A DNA stretch of 64,000 nt from assembly GCF_039645585.1 (NCBI RefSeq), contig NZ_CP147915.1, positions 1,302,001 to 1,366,000 on the forward strand, written 5' to 3'. The notes below the pieces were generated by a model that had not been told where the DNA came from, searched no databases, and saw nothing but the letters and a program-made list of their open reading frames with translations. A program made the translations under genes and the position numbers. Within the stretch, counting starts at the first letter, position 1. Every line of letters begins with the position of its first letter. Shown piece after piece: positions 6,398 through 16,150 of the stretch. The DNA is from Sulfurimonas sp. HSL-1656 (lineage in GTDB: Bacteria; Campylobacterota; Campylobacteria; Campylobacterales; Sulfurimonadaceae).

Positions 6398-7551
6398 TAC
6401 ATCATCTCCTTAACTTTTGCTACCATCTCTGCCGGCGCGATAGGGCGACCGTTTGCTTTGAGCAGGCGCGTGAAATCGTTACGGCGAACGATACGTTCGA
6501 TTTCCGTAGAGTACTGACCCATGTTCAGCTCGGTTACCATGATCTTGTCACCGAAGCGTTCACCGATCTTGCGGATCTCGGCTTCCGGGCTCGGCCACAT
6601 CATGATCGGGCGGAAGAGACCGGCTTTGATCCCTTCTGCACGCAGTTTCTGTACCGCTTCGAAAGCACCCAGTGCGATGGAGCCGTATGCGATGATACAG
6701 ACTTCCGCGTCGTCCATCAGGACCTCTTCGTAATCCGGAAGATCGTCAAGGCCGTCGTTTTGTGCAGCAACCGTGTTGATCTTGCCGGTGAGGCGTTCGA
6801 TGTTGAATTCGCACTGTTCCGCATCTTCCGTCGGGAAGCCTGTCGGTCCGTGGTGCAGACCCGTAACGTGGTAGCGGTACCCTTCGAACATCGGGTTCAG
6901 GACCGCCGGCTGGTTCATCGGAACGTCGTACGGGCGGTAGTCTTCCGGCGCACCGTCGAATGTCGCGCGGTTAACGATGCTCGCTTCAACCTCTTCGAGG
7001 TCCGGGAGTTCCGCTTTACCGTGCATGTGACCGATCGTCTCATCCAGAAGCATGAAGACCGGTGTCATGTATTTTTCCGCGAGGTTGAAAGCGCGGACCG
7101 TCTGCGTATAACACTCTGTCAGGGAACCTGCACAGAGGGTAATAGAGGCGTAGTCACCGTGTGTCGGGTATTTCGCCTGGCCGATATCCGCCTGGGAAAC
7201 ACGTGTCGGCAGACCTGTGGAAGGGCCGCCGCGCATGACGTTGACGATAACGAGCGGGATCTCGGCGATGAAGCCCAGACCGATCTGCTCCGCTTTGAGG
7301 GAGATACCCGGGCCTGATGTCGCCGTGAACGACTTCGTACCGGTCATGGAAGCACCGAGGGCAGCGGAAATACCGCCGATCTCGTCTTCCATCTGGATCG
7401 CGACGCCGCCGACTGCCGGCAGCAGATCGGATGCTTCGTGCATAACTTCGGAAGACGGTGTAATCGGATAACCGCCGAAGAAACGTGCGCCCGCATCTAC
7501 AGCCGCTTTTGCCGCCAGTTCGTTACCTGTTGAAATTACAATTCTTGACAT
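6397..7551 (-). CDS. oorA: 2-oxoglutarate:ferredoxin oxidoreductase, alpha subunit
   Basis: The 384-residue protein starts MSRIVISTGNELAAKAAVDAG and contains GGYPITPSSEV, the pyrimidine-binding signature of the alpha subunit. A TSGPGISLKAEQIG stretch follows. The C-terminal third is the transketolase-like domain II (VCIIAYGSIALGAFEAV). It sits 9 bases after oorD. Gene order D-A-B-C is the arrangement known for 2-oxoglutarate oxidoreductase of Helicobacter and Campylobacter, which favours 2-oxoglutarate over pyruvate as substrate. The succinyl-CoA synthetase genes upstream support the same reading. Confidence 0.94.
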   Translation of the reverse strand: MSRIVISTGNELAAKAAVDAGARFFGGYPITPSSEVMHEASDLLPAVGGVAIQMEDEIGGISAALGASMTGTKSFTATSGPGISLKAEQIGLGFIAEIPLVIVNVMRGGPSTGLPTRVSQADIGQAKYPTHGDYASITLCAGSLTECYTQTVRAFNLAEKYMTPVFMLLDETIGHMHGKAELPDLEEVEASIVNRATFDGAPEDYRPYDVPMNQPAVLNPMFEGYRYHVTGLHHGPTGFPTEDAEQCEFNIERLTGKINTVAAQNDGLDDLPDYEEVLMDDAEVCIIAYGSIALGAFEAVQKLRAEGIKAGLFRPIMMWPSPEAEIRKIGERFGDKIMVTELNMGQYSTEIERIVRRNDFTRLLKANGRPIAPAEMVAKVKEMM

Positions 7552-7560
7552 TCCTGCTCC

Positions 7561-7878
7561 TTACTGCTCAAGTGACATATAGTTGTTAGCAACGATCGCC
7601 GCCTGGCGTGCCTTTGCTTCATCTGTCAGCTTCGCAAATTTGTACTCTTTCTTATCTGCAACATAAATCGCAAAGTCCGGACATGTGAGTTCACACTCGT
7701 TACAGCCGATACACGCTTCCGGGTGGTCGATGGAGATCATCGCACCCAGTGTAGATGTCGGTTCATAACGCATCCCCAGAACGCCCGAAGGGCAGACGGA
7801 AACACAGATATCACATGCTTTACAGTTATTGGTGTTGACCCAGACAGGGACGTCACCCGGTTTTTCAGTCTGAAACAT
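7561..7878 (-). CDS. oorD: 2-oxoglutarate:ferredoxin oxidoreductase, delta (ferredoxin) subunit
   Basis: This 105-residue protein carries two [4Fe-4S] motifs, CKACDICVSVCP and CIGCNECELTCP, that pass electrons between the TPP site and free ferredoxin. I start at ATG 7878 (MFQTEKPG) because GGAGGAGT lies just upstream; a longer frame would start 39 bases earlier without family support. It opens the oorDABC block, separated from the upstream HMA gene by 72 bases that fold into a long hairpin. Confidence 0.92.
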   Translation of the reverse strand: MFQTEKPGDVPVWVNTNNCKACDICVSVCPSGVLGMRYEPTSTLGAMISIDHPEACIGCNECELTCPDFAIYVADKKEYKFAKLTDEAKARQAAIVANNYMSLEQ

Positions 7879-7907
7879 TAATACTCCTCCATTTATTTGC
7901 GAGATAA

Positions 7908-7950
7908 GGGATCTCATAAAAGACTCCTGCGAGTCCTTTATGAGGATCCC
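7908..7950 (-). promoter_or_regulatory. Long intercistronic hairpin between the HMA gene and oorD
   Basis: GGGATCTCATAAAAGACTC and GAGTCCTTTATGAGGATCCC pair over about 18 bp with one bulge and one mismatch around a CTGC loop. No T-run follows on the minus strand, so it is more likely an RNA-processing, stability or attenuation element than a simple terminator. It begins at the HMA stop codon. Confidence 0.65.
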
Positions 7951-8247
7951 CTACTCATCGCTTTTGGTTGAAAATTTTCCGACGGCGCAGGAGACGAAAC
8001 TTTTCGCTTTCAGTCCCGCTGCATCCAATCCGCTGACCTGCTCTTCTGCAAGAGGATAACCCAGGCCACGTAAAATCGATTTGAATAGTGCTGATTGCGC
8101 CTCGTCGTCAACATCTGCTGTTACGATACGAGGCTCACACGTCAAATCGACTTCAACGGATGTAAACCCTTCGGCTTCGAGTGCCTTTGTAATCGTCGCC
8201 GCGCAACCGCTGCAGCGGACGTTGGCGACGGCGACACTCTCTTTCAT
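7951..8247 (-). CDS. Heavy-metal-associated (HMA) domain protein
   Basis: The 98-residue protein begins with an HMA/copper-chaperone-like domain. The RCSGCAATI motif supplies two metal-ligand cysteines (C12 and C15) in the usual MxCxxC position, followed by the beta-alpha-beta-beta-alpha-beta pattern. A further Cys and a basic tail follow residue 70. The start overlaps the sucD stop by one base (TAATG), so it is a true member of the TCA operon. Members bind Cu(I) or similar soft metals. Why one is co-translated with succinyl-CoA synthetase is unclear; delivery to, or protection of, the neighbouring iron-sulphur enzyme is speculation. Confidence 0.8.
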   Translation of the reverse strand: MKESVAVANVRCSGCAATITKALEAEGFTSVEVDLTCEPRIVTADVDDEAQSALFKSILRGLGYPLAEEQVSGLDAAGLKAKSFVSCAVGKFSTKSDE

Positions 8248-9119
8248 TACTTTGAAAGGACCTCTGCGACCGCTTTGCCGATCTCGGCAGGCGAAACGAC
8301 GACTTTGACACCGGCCGCTTCAAGCGCTGCCATCTTCTCGGCCGCCGTACCGGCTGCACCGGAGACGATTGCCCCGGCGTGGCCCATACGTTTACCTTTC
8401 GGCGCGGTCTGGCCCGCGATAAAAGCTACAACCGGTTTGGTGATATTTTCCTTAATAAATGCAGCTGCCTGAATTTCCAAGTCTCCGCCGATTTCACCGA
8501 TCATAACGATCGCTTCCGTTTCCGGATCCGCTTCGAAGAGCGGCAGCAGCTGCTTATAAGAAAGACCGATGATCGGGTCACCGCCGATACCGACTGCCGT
8601 CGTGATACCGAAGCCCTGCTTGACGACCTGGTTTGCACCTTCGTAGGTCAGGGTACCGGACTTGGAGATCAGGCCGACGTTCCCTTTTTTGAAGATCATG
8701 CCCGGCATGATCCCGATCTTGCACTCTTCGGCAGTGATGATACCCGGGCAGTTCGGCCCAATCGTCTTCATGCCTTTTTTCGTCGCGTACATTTTTGCGT
8801 ACATCATGTCGCGGACCGGTGCGCCTTCGGTAATGATGACGGCCAGTTCGATACCGGCATCCGCCGCTTCCATGACGGCGTCACCGACGAATGCCGGCGG
8901 AACGAAGATCATGGAGACGGTGGCACCCGTCGTGTCTACCGCGTCTTTAACCGTATTGAAAACCGGTTTGCCCAGGTGCTCCTGGCCGCCTTTGTTCGGG
9001 GTAACGCCGCCGACGATCTGTGTGCCGTAGGCGATACACTGCTCAGCATGGAAAGTACCCTCTTTCCCTGTGAAACCCTGAACGATAACTTTGGTATCTT
9101 TGTTTACAAGAATTGACAT
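8247..9119 (-). CDS. sucD: Succinyl-CoA synthetase, alpha subunit
   Basis: The 290-residue protein opens with [21 protein letters not shown], the CoA-binding Rossmann region. It carries [13 protein letters not shown] near residue 245, where the active-site histidine is phosphorylated. It forms the enzyme with SucC, interconverting succinyl-CoA, ADP and phosphate with succinate, CoA and ATP. It starts 3 bases after sucC. In the reductive direction it feeds succinyl-CoA to OorDABC encoded downstream. Confidence 0.95.
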   Translation of the reverse strand: MSILVNKDTKVIVQGFTGKEGTFHAEQCIAYGTQIVGGVTPNKGGQEHLGKPVFNTVKDAVDTTGATVSMIFVPPAFVGDAVMEAADAGIELAVIITEGAPVRDMMYAKMYATKKGMKTIGPNCPGIITAEECKIGIMPGMIFKKGNVGLISKSGTLTYEGANQVVKQGFGITTAVGIGGDPIIGLSYKQLLPLFEADPETEAIVMIGEIGGDLEIQAAAFIKENITKPVVAFIAGQTAPKGKRMGHAGAIVSGAAGTAAEKMAALEAAGVKVVVSPAEIGKAVAEVLSK

Positions 9120-9122
9120 TAA

Positions 9123-10292
9123 TTACTCTCCTTTCGCTGCTGCGACGGCTTTGGCTGCACCGTCTGCAAGGTCTTCCGCCGCGATAACATTCGCGATATT
9201 GGCGTTTCTGAGGATCTCCGCCGCTTCCGGGGCGTTCGTACCGTCGAGGCGGACGATGACCGGAACATGAACGTCGACCAGTTTCGTTGCCTCAAGGATA
9301 CCGTTGGCAATACGGTCGCAGCGGACGATACCGCCGAAGATGTTGACGAAAATCGCTTTGACGTTCGGGTTCTTGAGGATGATCTCGAAGCCCTTTGCAA
9401 CGGTTTCCGCATTTGCTTTACCGCCGACGTCCAGGAAGTTCGCCGGCGTACCGCCCATATAGTTGATGGTATCCATCGTCCCCATCGCGAGGCCTGCACC
9501 GTTGACCATACAGCCGATCTCGCCGTCGAGGGAGACATAAGAGAGGCCGAAGCGGCTTGCTTCGCGCTCGTCCGCATCCTCTTCGGAGATATCACGCATG
9601 TCTTCGATGTCCGGGTGGCGGCCCAGTGCAGAGTCGTCAAAGCCCATTTTGCCGTCGAGGGCAAGGAAGTCGCCCGCACCGGTTTTGATCAGCGGGTTGA
9701 TCTCGATCATCTCCGCGTCGTTTTCCATGTAAACATTGTAGAGGGCTGCGGCAAATTTGATAAATTTGCCCTGCTCCTCTTTCGCCAGACCGAGGCCGAA
9801 AGCGAGTTCGCGGCCGTGGAAGCCCTGGAAACCGATTGTCGGGTCGATGGCGACCTTGATGATTTTCTCAGGAGTCTCTTCAGCGACCTTCTCGATCTCC
9901 ATACCGCCTTCGGTAGAAGCCATGATAACCGGCATCTCTTTCGCACGGTCGAGGACAACGCCGAGGTAGAGTTCGTCTTTAATGTCCGCACCCTCTTCGA
10001 TGTAGACCTTCTGGACAAGTTTCCCTTCCGGGCCGGTCTGGTGCGTCACCAGGTTCATGCCGAGAATCTGCGTTGCCAGTTCACCGACTTCATCCAGTGA
10101 ACGTGCCAGTTTGACACCGCCGCCGAGGCCGCGTCCACCTGCGTGGATCTGTGCTTTCACAACCCAGATGTCGCCACCCAGTTCAGCGGCGTTTCTCACC
10201 GCCTGGTCTGCCGTATTGGCTACGATGCCGCGCGGGGTCGGTACACCGTATTTGGCAAAAATCTGTTTCGCCTGATATTCATGGATATTCAT
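9123..10292 (-). CDS. sucC: Succinyl-CoA synthetase, beta subunit (ADP-forming)
   Basis: The 389-residue protein starts MNIHEYQAKQIFAKYGVPTPRG and has the ATP-grasp nucleotide-binding region (VVKAQIHAGGRGLGGGVKLA). The ligase domain contains NIFGGIVRCDRIANGI. Length and motifs are standard. It begins 24 bases after fumC with no room for an independent promoter, so it is read from the mdh or fumC promoter. Confidence 0.95.
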   Translation of the reverse strand: MNIHEYQAKQIFAKYGVPTPRGIVANTADQAVRNAAELGGDIWVVKAQIHAGGRGLGGGVKLARSLDEVGELATQILGMNLVTHQTGPEGKLVQKVYIEEGADIKDELYLGVVLDRAKEMPVIMASTEGGMEIEKVAEETPEKIIKVAIDPTIGFQGFHGRELAFGLGLAKEEQGKFIKFAAALYNVYMENDAEMIEINPLIKTGAGDFLALDGKMGFDDSALGRHPDIEDMRDISEEDADEREASRFGLSYVSLDGEIGCMVNGAGLAMGTMDTINYMGGTPANFLDVGGKANAETVAKGFEIILKNPNVKAIFVNIFGGIVRCDRIANGILEATKLVDVHVPVIVRLDGTNAPEAAEILRNANIANVIAAEDLADGAAKAVAAAKGE

Positions 10293-10316
10293 ATTCTCTT
10301 CTCCTCCTTTATTAGG

Positions 10317-11708
10317 TTACGCTTTCGGGGCGATCATGTCACCCGGAACAACATATTTATCGAACTCTTCGGCACTCAGCAGGCCGAGGTTGACCGCCTC
10401 TTCCTTGAGGGTCGTGCCGTTTTTGTGCGCTGTTTTGGCGATCTTCGCCGCATTTTCGTAACCGATATGCGGGTTGAGCGCCGTGACGAGCATCAGCGAG
10501 TCGTTGAGGAAGTGTTCGATGTTCTCAACGTTTGCCTTGATGCCGACGGCGGCATTGTCGTTGAAAGAGACGATGCTGTCGGCGAGCAGGCGGACGGACT
10601 GCAGGAAGTTGTAGGCGATCACCGGCTTGAAAACGTTCAGCTCGAAGTTCCCCTGAGATGCCGCAAAACCGATCGTCGCGTCGTTCCCCATGACCTGGCA
10701 GGCGACCATCGTGACCGCTTCGCTCTGCGTCGGGTTGACCTTGCCCGGCATGATGGAGGAACCCGGCTCGTTTTCCGGGATGGAGATCTCGCCGATCCCG
10801 CAGCGCGGGCCGGATGCAAGCCAGCGGACGTCGTTGGCGATTTTCATCATATCGGCTGCCAGCGCCTTGAGGGCGCCGTGGGCGAAGACAAGCGCGTCGT
10901 GGGACGTCAGGGCGTGGAACTTGTTCGGTGCCGTAACGAAATCGTGGCCTGTCAGTTCGGACAGTTTCGCCGCGACGCGTTCGCCCAGTTCCGGGTGGGC
11001 GTTGAGGCCCGTACCGACCGCCGTACCGCCGAGGGCGAGTTCGCGCACCGCTTCCAGGGAGTCTTTTGCCATCTTTTCGGACTTGGCGAGCATCTCGACC
11101 CAGCCGCTGATCTCCTGACCGAGGGTCAGCGGTGTCGCATCCTGAAGGTGCGTACGGCCGATCTTGACCAGGTGCGCAAACTCTTCGCTTTTCGCCTGGA
11201 GCGTCGCTTTGAGCTTGGCGATCGCCGGGAGCAGACGCTCTTCGACCGCGATGACGGACGCGACGTGCAGGGCCGTCGGGTAGGTGTCATTGGAGCTTTG
11301 GGACTTGTTGACGTCGTCGTTCGGGTGCACAAGCTTCTCTGTGCGGAAGTCACCGCCGAGGATCTCCGTCGCGCGGTTGGCGAGGACCTCGTTGTTGTTC
11401 ATGTTCGACTGCGTACCGGAACCGGTCTGCCATACGACGAGCGGGTAGTTGCCGTCGAGTTTGCCCGCGAGCATCTCGTCCGCCGCCTGGGCAATCGCCT
11501 CCGCTTTTTTTGCATCAAGCTTGCCCAGGTCCATATTGACCAGGGCAACGGCTTTTTTCAGATAGGAAAACGCACGGGTAATCTCGTACGGCATCGTCTC
11601 TTCACCGATACGGAAGTTCTGGATCGAACGCTGCGTCTGGGCACCCCAGTACGCATCTTTGGGGACCTGCATCTCCCCCATCGTATCCTTTTCGATTCTG
11701 TAGTCCAA
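10317..11708 (-). CDS. fumC: Class II fumarate hydratase
   Basis: The protein (463 residues) carries the aspartase/fumarase signature [13 protein letters not shown], the [16 protein letters not shown] stretch and the N-terminal [12 protein letters not shown]. It interconverts fumarate and malate without an iron-sulphur cluster, so it is oxygen tolerant. I start at TTG 11708 (MDYRIEKD) because GAGGAGG from the end of mdh lies 6 bases before it. A TTG at 11723 in the same frame would place that ribosome site inside the gene. The start is one base past the mdh stop, indicating coupled expression. Confidence 0.93.
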   Translation of the reverse strand: MDYRIEKDTMGEMQVPKDAYWGAQTQRSIQNFRIGEETMPYEITRAFSYLKKAVALVNMDLGKLDAKKAEAIAQAADEMLAGKLDGNYPLVVWQTGSGTQSNMNNNEVLANRATEILGGDFRTEKLVHPNDDVNKSQSSNDTYPTALHVASVIAVEERLLPAIAKLKATLQAKSEEFAHLVKIGRTHLQDATPLTLGQEISGWVEMLAKSEKMAKDSLEAVRELALGGTAVGTGLNAHPELGERVAAKLSELTGHDFVTAPNKFHALTSHDALVFAHGALKALAADMMKIANDVRWLASGPRCGIGEISIPENEPGSSIMPGKVNPTQSEAVTMVACQVMGNDATIGFAASQGNFELNVFKPVIAYNFLQSVRLLADSIVSFNDNAAVGIKANVENIEHFLNDSLMLVTALNPHIGYENAAKIAKTAHKNGTTLKEEAVNLGLLSAEEFDKYVVPGDMIAPKA

Positions 11709-11709
11709 A

Positions 11710-12666
11710 TTAGGCCTCCTCAAAGAATTTATTTTCGTTCAGCGTGTCGATCAGGGTCTGGACCGAGCTGCACGAGCGGGCGAACATCTCTTTCTCTTTT
11801 TCATTGAGTGTTACTTCGATGATCTTCTCCGCCCCGTTGGCACCGATCATGACCGGGACGCCGGAAACAACGTCGTCGTAGCCGTACTCGCCCTCGAGGT
11901 AGACGGCACACGGGTGGATCTGCTTCGTGTCTTTCAGAATCGCTTCGACCATGATCGCCGTGGATTTCGCCGGGGCGTAATACGCCGAACCGGTCTTGAG
12001 GTAGCCGACAATCTCGGCACCGCCGTGGCGCGTGCGGTCGACGATCTCGTCGATCTCATCCTCGGTGAGGAGGTCGAAGAGCGGAACGCCCGCAACGGTG
12101 GAGTAGCGCGGAAGCGGTACCATGTCATCCCCGTGGCCGCCCATGACGGAAGCGCGGATCTGTCCGCCGCCGTAGCCCAGTTTTTCCTGGATGAATGCCG
12201 CCATACGGGAGCTGTCGAGGATACCGGCCATACCCAGGACGCGGCTGCGGTCGAACCCGCTCTCTTTGAGGGCGACATAGGTCATCGCGTCAAGCGGGTT
12301 TGAGACCATGATGATGATCGCGTTCGGAGAGTATTTCGCGATGCCGCTTACAACCTCTTTGGTGATGTTGGCGTTGATCATCAGCAGGTCGTCGCGGCTC
12401 ATACCCGGCAGACGCGGGCTGCCCGCCGTCACAACGACGACGTCACAGTCCGTGAGCTCTTCCATGCTCTCGGCGACGCTGACAACCGTGTGGCTGCGGA
12501 CCGCTGCCGCTGCCTGTGACATATCGAGTGCCTTCCCTTTCGCAACTTCGATCTTGTTGTCGCGCAGAATGATTTCATGGCACGAACCGAGCATCGCCAG
12601 TGAGTATGCGACGGTGGCACCTACGTTTCCGGCGCCGACGATTCCAACACGTTTACCCTGATTCAT
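11710..12666 (-). CDS. mdh: Malate dehydrogenase (LDH/MDH superfamily)
   Basis: The 318-residue protein has the Rossmann start [18 protein letters not shown], the substrate-specificity loop [14 protein letters not shown] (Arg favours malate over lactate) and the catalytic His in [14 protein letters not shown]. It interconverts malate and oxaloacetate with NAD(H). It is the first gene of the operon mdh-fumC-sucC-sucD-HMA-oorDABC. A TATAAT element lies about 100 bases upstream. Confidence 0.94.
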   Translation of the reverse strand: MNQGKRVGIVGAGNVGATVAYSLAMLGSCHEIILRDNKIEVAKGKALDMSQAAAAVRSHTVVSVAESMEELTDCDVVVVTAGSPRLPGMSRDDLLMINANITKEVVSGIAKYSPNAIIIMVSNPLDAMTYVALKESGFDRSRVLGMAGILDSSRMAAFIQEKLGYGGGQIRASVMGGHGDDMVPLPRYSTVAGVPLFDLLTEDEIDEIVDRTRHGGAEIVGYLKTGSAYYAPAKSTAIMVEAILKDTKQIHPCAVYLEGEYGYDDVVSGVPVMIGANGAEKIIEVTLNEKEKEMFARSCSSVQTLIDTLNENKFFEEA

Positions 12667-12767
12667 TGTTGAAGTCCTTTTCGATTAATTGGCTCTTCTG
12701 CACCGCTATACACATAAGCAATATGTGCGAACACACACCATTATGCATACATGGCAGAAGATTGTAC

Positions 12768-12773
12768 ATTATA
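12768..12773 (-). promoter_or_regulatory. Candidate -10 box for the TCA operon
   Basis: TATAAT on the minus strand is set in AT-rich DNA about 95 bases before the mdh start, with no strong -35 element. It is the only consensus box in the 207-base gap between icd and mdh, and implies a long 5' leader. Confidence 0.5.
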
Positions 12774-12814
12774 AGTAAAATAAGATTAAGTCCACTGAGT
12801 GAACCCGTTAGAAT

Positions 12815-12862
12815 GGTAGAAAGGTAACACCTACCCTTCTACCGTGTTCCGAATCGGAACAC
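12815..12862 (-). terminator. Two tandem hairpins after icd
   Basis: GTGTTCCG-AAT-CGGAACAC (12844-12862) is a perfect 8-bp stem beginning 11 bases past the icd stop. GGTAGAAAGGT/ACCCTTCTACC (12815-12843) follows directly. Neither has a clear T-run, so termination may be partial and the pair may shield the icd 3' end or let some transcription continue into mdh. Confidence 0.5.
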
Positions 12863-12873
12863 ATGTTTTCCGC

Positions 12874-15048
12874 TTAGAGAGCGTCGATAATCGCGTTGAG
12901 CGTTGCAGACGGGCGCATTGCCGCTTCCGCTTTCGCATCATCGGGGTGGTAGTAACCGCCGATATCCTGCGCTTTGCCTTCGGCAGCCATCAGCTCTTCC
13001 ATGATCTTCGCTTCGTTCTCTTTGAGCGCTTTCGCTACCGGCGTAAACTTCGCCTGCAGTTCAGCATCCAGAGAGTCAGCCAGTGCCGTTGCCCAGTACT
13101 GTGCCACGTAGAAGTGGGACGCTTTGTTGTCCGGCTCGCCCGCTTTGCGGCCCGGTGCCTTGTTGTTGTCAAGGTACTCCTGGTTCGCCACGTCAAGCGC
13201 AGCGGTCACGGCCGCCAGCTTCGCGTTCGGGTTCTTCTGCTCGATCATGCGCAGTGACTCCGCCAGGGCGAGGAATTCACCCAGGGAGTCCCAGCGGAGG
13301 TGACCCTCTGCCAGGAACTGGTCGACGTGCTTCGGCGCGGAACCGCCGGCACCCGTCTCAAACAGGCCGCCGCCCGCGAGCAGCGGAACGATGGAGAGCA
13401 TTTTTGCCGATGTGCCGAGCTCGAGGATCGGGTACATGTCGGTGAGGTGGTCACGCAGTACGTTACCGGTAACAGCGATCGTGTCTTTTCCGGCACGGAT
13501 GCGCTCGTTCGTGAAGCGCGTCGCAGCCGTGATGTCCATAAAGTGGATCTCCAGACCGTCCGTATTGAACTCCGGCATGTATTTTTTGACCTTCGCGATC
13601 ATCTGCGCATCGTGTGCACGGTTTTCGTCCAGCCAGAAGACAACCGGGATCTGCTCGATCTGGCCGCGTTCGAATGCGAGGCGGATCCAGTCTTTGATCG
13701 GGATATCTTTCGCACGTGACATACGCCAGATATCACCCGCTTCACACTCGAAGCTCATCAGAACCGTACCGTCTTCTGCCGTGACCGTTACGGTACCCGC
13801 TTCGGCGAGTTCGAATGTCGTCGGGTGGGAGCCGTACTCTTCCGCTTTCTGCGCCATGAGACCGATGTTCTGCATCGTCCCCATTGTCGTGACGTCGAAC
13901 TGACCGTTTTTCACACAGTCGGCGACCATCTCTTCGTGGAACAGACCGTAAGTAGAGTCCGGGATGACCGCGACACACTCGAGCGCGTCACCGTTGCGAT
14001 CCCACTGCTTACCGCCTTCGCGGACGACGACCGGCATGGAAGCATCGATGATGATGTCGTTCGGTGCATTGAAGTTTGTCGTCCCTTTGTCAGAGTCGAC
14101 CATCGCGATTTTCGGGCTGTCGGAATCGACGACTGCTTTGAAAGCCGCTTTGATCTCGGCCTCTTTCGCATGCCCTTTGATCTTCTTCTCGAGATCGGAC
14201 ATACCGAGGTTCGGGTTGACACCGACCTCTTTGAAGGTATCCGCATATTTCGCGAAGACGTCTTCGAAGAAGATTTCGAAACCGTGACCGAACATGATCG
14301 GGTCGGAGATCTTCATCATCGTCGCTTTGAGGTGGACCGACCAGATGACGCCTTTCGCTTTCGCGTCTTCGATCGTCTGTTTGTAGAAAGCACGCAGCGC
14401 GCTGACAGACATAAACGTACCGTCAAGAACTTCACCCTCGAGGGCGTCGATTGTCTTGAGCGTATTGCCGTTGAGTGCGATCGTCACTTTCTGTGCTTTG
14501 TCCATCGTGACGGACTTCTCGTTGCCGTAGAAGTCGCCGTTACCGGCCATGTGCGCTACATACGCTTTGGAGTTGTCAGAGTACGCTTTGAGGCGGTGCG
14601 GGTTTTTCTGCGCATAGTTCTTGACCGCTTTCGCTGCACGGCGGTCGGAGTTTCCTTCGCGGAGAACCGGGTTGACCGCAGAACCGAGGCAGGTGCTGTA
14701 CGTTGCCTGGAGCGCTTTTTCTTCATCGTTCGCCGGATTTTCAGGGTAGTTCGGGATATCGTAACCCTGGCTCTGAAGTTCGGCAATACAGTCTTTGAGC
14801 TGACCGACGGATGCAGAGATGTTCGGCAGCTTGATGATGTTACCTTCAGGCTTCAGGACAAGCTCGCCCAGTTTTGACAGTTCATCTTCACCTTTACCCA
14901 TCGCGGCAAGGACACGACCTGCAAGTGAGATATCGCTTTGTTCCAGTTCAACGCCGCCCTCAGCGCAGAATTTGGAAGCAATCGGAAAGAACGAGTATGT
15001 AGCCAAAGCCGGAGCTTCGTCAATTTTCGACCAAATGATTTTAGACAT
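12874..15048 (-). CDS. icd: NADP-dependent isocitrate dehydrogenase, monomeric type
   Basis: The 724-residue protein has the size and sequence of the monomeric (IDH-II) enzyme: SKIIWSKIDEAPALATYS at the start, NSDRRAAKAVKNYA near residue 130 and HLRWDSLGEFLAL toward the end. It interconverts isocitrate with 2-oxoglutarate and CO2 using NADP(H), the step adjacent to OorDABC. I start at ATG 15048 (MSKIIW) because GAGGATATAGA precedes it; an upstream in-frame codon adds 11 residues without support. It lies just upstream of mdh on the same strand, though a 207-base gap with hairpins suggests its own transcript. Confidence 0.93.
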   Translation of the reverse strand: MSKIIWSKIDEAPALATYSFFPIASKFCAEGGVELEQSDISLAGRVLAAMGKGEDELSKLGELVLKPEGNIIKLPNISASVGQLKDCIAELQSQGYDIPNYPENPANDEEKALQATYSTCLGSAVNPVLREGNSDRRAAKAVKNYAQKNPHRLKAYSDNSKAYVAHMAGNGDFYGNEKSVTMDKAQKVTIALNGNTLKTIDALEGEVLDGTFMSVSALRAFYKQTIEDAKAKGVIWSVHLKATMMKISDPIMFGHGFEIFFEDVFAKYADTFKEVGVNPNLGMSDLEKKIKGHAKEAEIKAAFKAVVDSDSPKIAMVDSDKGTTNFNAPNDIIIDASMPVVVREGGKQWDRNGDALECVAVIPDSTYGLFHEEMVADCVKNGQFDVTTMGTMQNIGLMAQKAEEYGSHPTTFELAEAGTVTVTAEDGTVLMSFECEAGDIWRMSRAKDIPIKDWIRLAFERGQIEQIPVVFWLDENRAHDAQMIAKVKKYMPEFNTDGLEIHFMDITAATRFTNERIRAGKDTIAVTGNVLRDHLTDMYPILELGTSAKMLSIVPLLAGGGLFETGAGGSAPKHVDQFLAEGHLRWDSLGEFLALAESLRMIEQKNPNAKLAAVTAALDVANQEYLDNNKAPGRKAGEPDNKASHFYVAQYWATALADSLDAELQAKFTPVAKALKENEAKIMEELMAAEGKAQDIGGYYHPDDAKAEAAMRPSATLNAIIDAL

Positions 15049-15193
15049 TCTATATCCTCGAAGTGTGAAGTTGATCGGCATTACTAAATATAATTTAGAA
15101 CCGCCGATTGAAAATTACAGGGTCATCATATCACTTCAATCGTGTTTCATGCCAAATCAAGAATGAACGGGGAGGAATATTTGGATTACTGTA

Positions 15194-16150
15194 TCATTTA
15201 GTAACACGGTTAATATTACGTAAGTGTGTAGAATAGTAACGTGTAAAGCGGTGCTTACCGTCCGCACCTTTCGTAAAATAGAGGTACTCCGTTTTGGCCG
15301 GGAAGATCGCCGCCCTGATCGCTTCAAAGCCCACGTTGCAGACCGGTGCGGCGGGCAGTCCGTTGTGCAGATAGGTGTTGTATTCGCTTTTGTCCGTGCG
15401 GATCCGGGCGGCGGTGATCCGCTCGTGGGAGTAACGGCCGTAATTGAGCGTACCGTCCATCTGCAGCTTCATCCCCTTGGCCAGACGGTTGGCGATCACA
15501 GAGGAGACCAGCGGCATCTCCGCGTTGTCTGCCGCCTCTTTCTGGATGACGGAGGCAATAACAATATAGTGGTACCATTTGCGTTCATTGTAGAGGCCGA
15601 AGATCTTCTCCGACCAGGCGCGCTGTTTCGTCTCGGCGTAGTGCAGCAGCAGGCGGACCGCGTCGGATTCGGTAATGCCGATGGGGAGCTGGTAGGTATC
15701 GGGAACCAGCGCACCCTCATGATAGGGGCTCTGCTCCCGGAACGCTGCCATCAGCCGCTGCGGATCAAGCCCGTGGCTCTCGGCGAGCTGTGTAAAAAAG
15801 ACATGGGTCGTCTCCCCGGGAACGAGGGTGACCGGCTTCATCGCCGCCTTGGAGGTCGTGATGCGGTAAAGGAAGTCGCCGTGGGTCATCGCCGTACTGC
15901 CAAGGTCGATCCAGCCGTGCTGCGGTCGCCCGATGAAACGCATCAAAAAGGCGTCCAGACGGTTGAGCTGCGGGTTGGCGGTTTCGAGGTGTGTTATAAT
16001 CTTGCGAATTGATCCCTGGGGAATATAGAGCACCTTCGATGTCGTGAGCCCCATATTCAGGTAATAGATGAACGACAACGCCATCAGCAGAGCGATTGCA
16101 CAAACCCATTTGACGATCATCTCCGTCATTGCCTTCTGTCTGGTCGTCAT
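15194..16150 (-). CDS. mltG: Endolytic murein transglycosylase MltG (YceG-like)
   Basis: The 318-residue protein has one N-terminal membrane helix (about residues 13-33), a LysM-like region and the YceG catalytic domain. The catalytic Glu is E205 in IASVIQKEA. The conserved LQMDGTLNYG and YNTYLHNGLPAAPVCNVG blocks follow. It cleaves nascent peptidoglycan strands at the inner membrane and is thought to set glycan chain ends. The start is uncertain: ATG codons at 16150, 16129 and 16120 are all possible. Whichever is used, the gene overlaps the divergent AsmA-like gene head to head. Confidence 0.9.
   Translation of the reverse strand: MTTRQKAMTEMIVKWVCAIALLMALSFIYYLNMGLTTSKVLYIPQGSIRKIITHLETANPQLNRLDAFLMRFIGRPQHGWIDLGSTAMTHGDFLYRITTSKAAMKPVTLVPGETTHVFFTQLAESHGLDPQRLMAAFREQSPYHEGALVPDTYQLPIGITESDAVRLLLHYAETKQRAWSEKIFGLYNERKWYHYIVIASVIQKEAADNAEMPLVSSVIANRLAKGMKLQMDGTLNYGRYSHERITAARIRTDKSEYNTYLHNGLPAAPVCNVGFEAIRAAIFPAKTEYLYFTKGADGKHRFTRYYSTHLRNINRVTK

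Noticed and set aside
10143-11807. A 554-codon plus-strand frame across fumC
   Set aside because: It is Arg/Val/Asp-rich without a recognisable domain and is fully antisense to fumC and sucC, whose signatures are intact.
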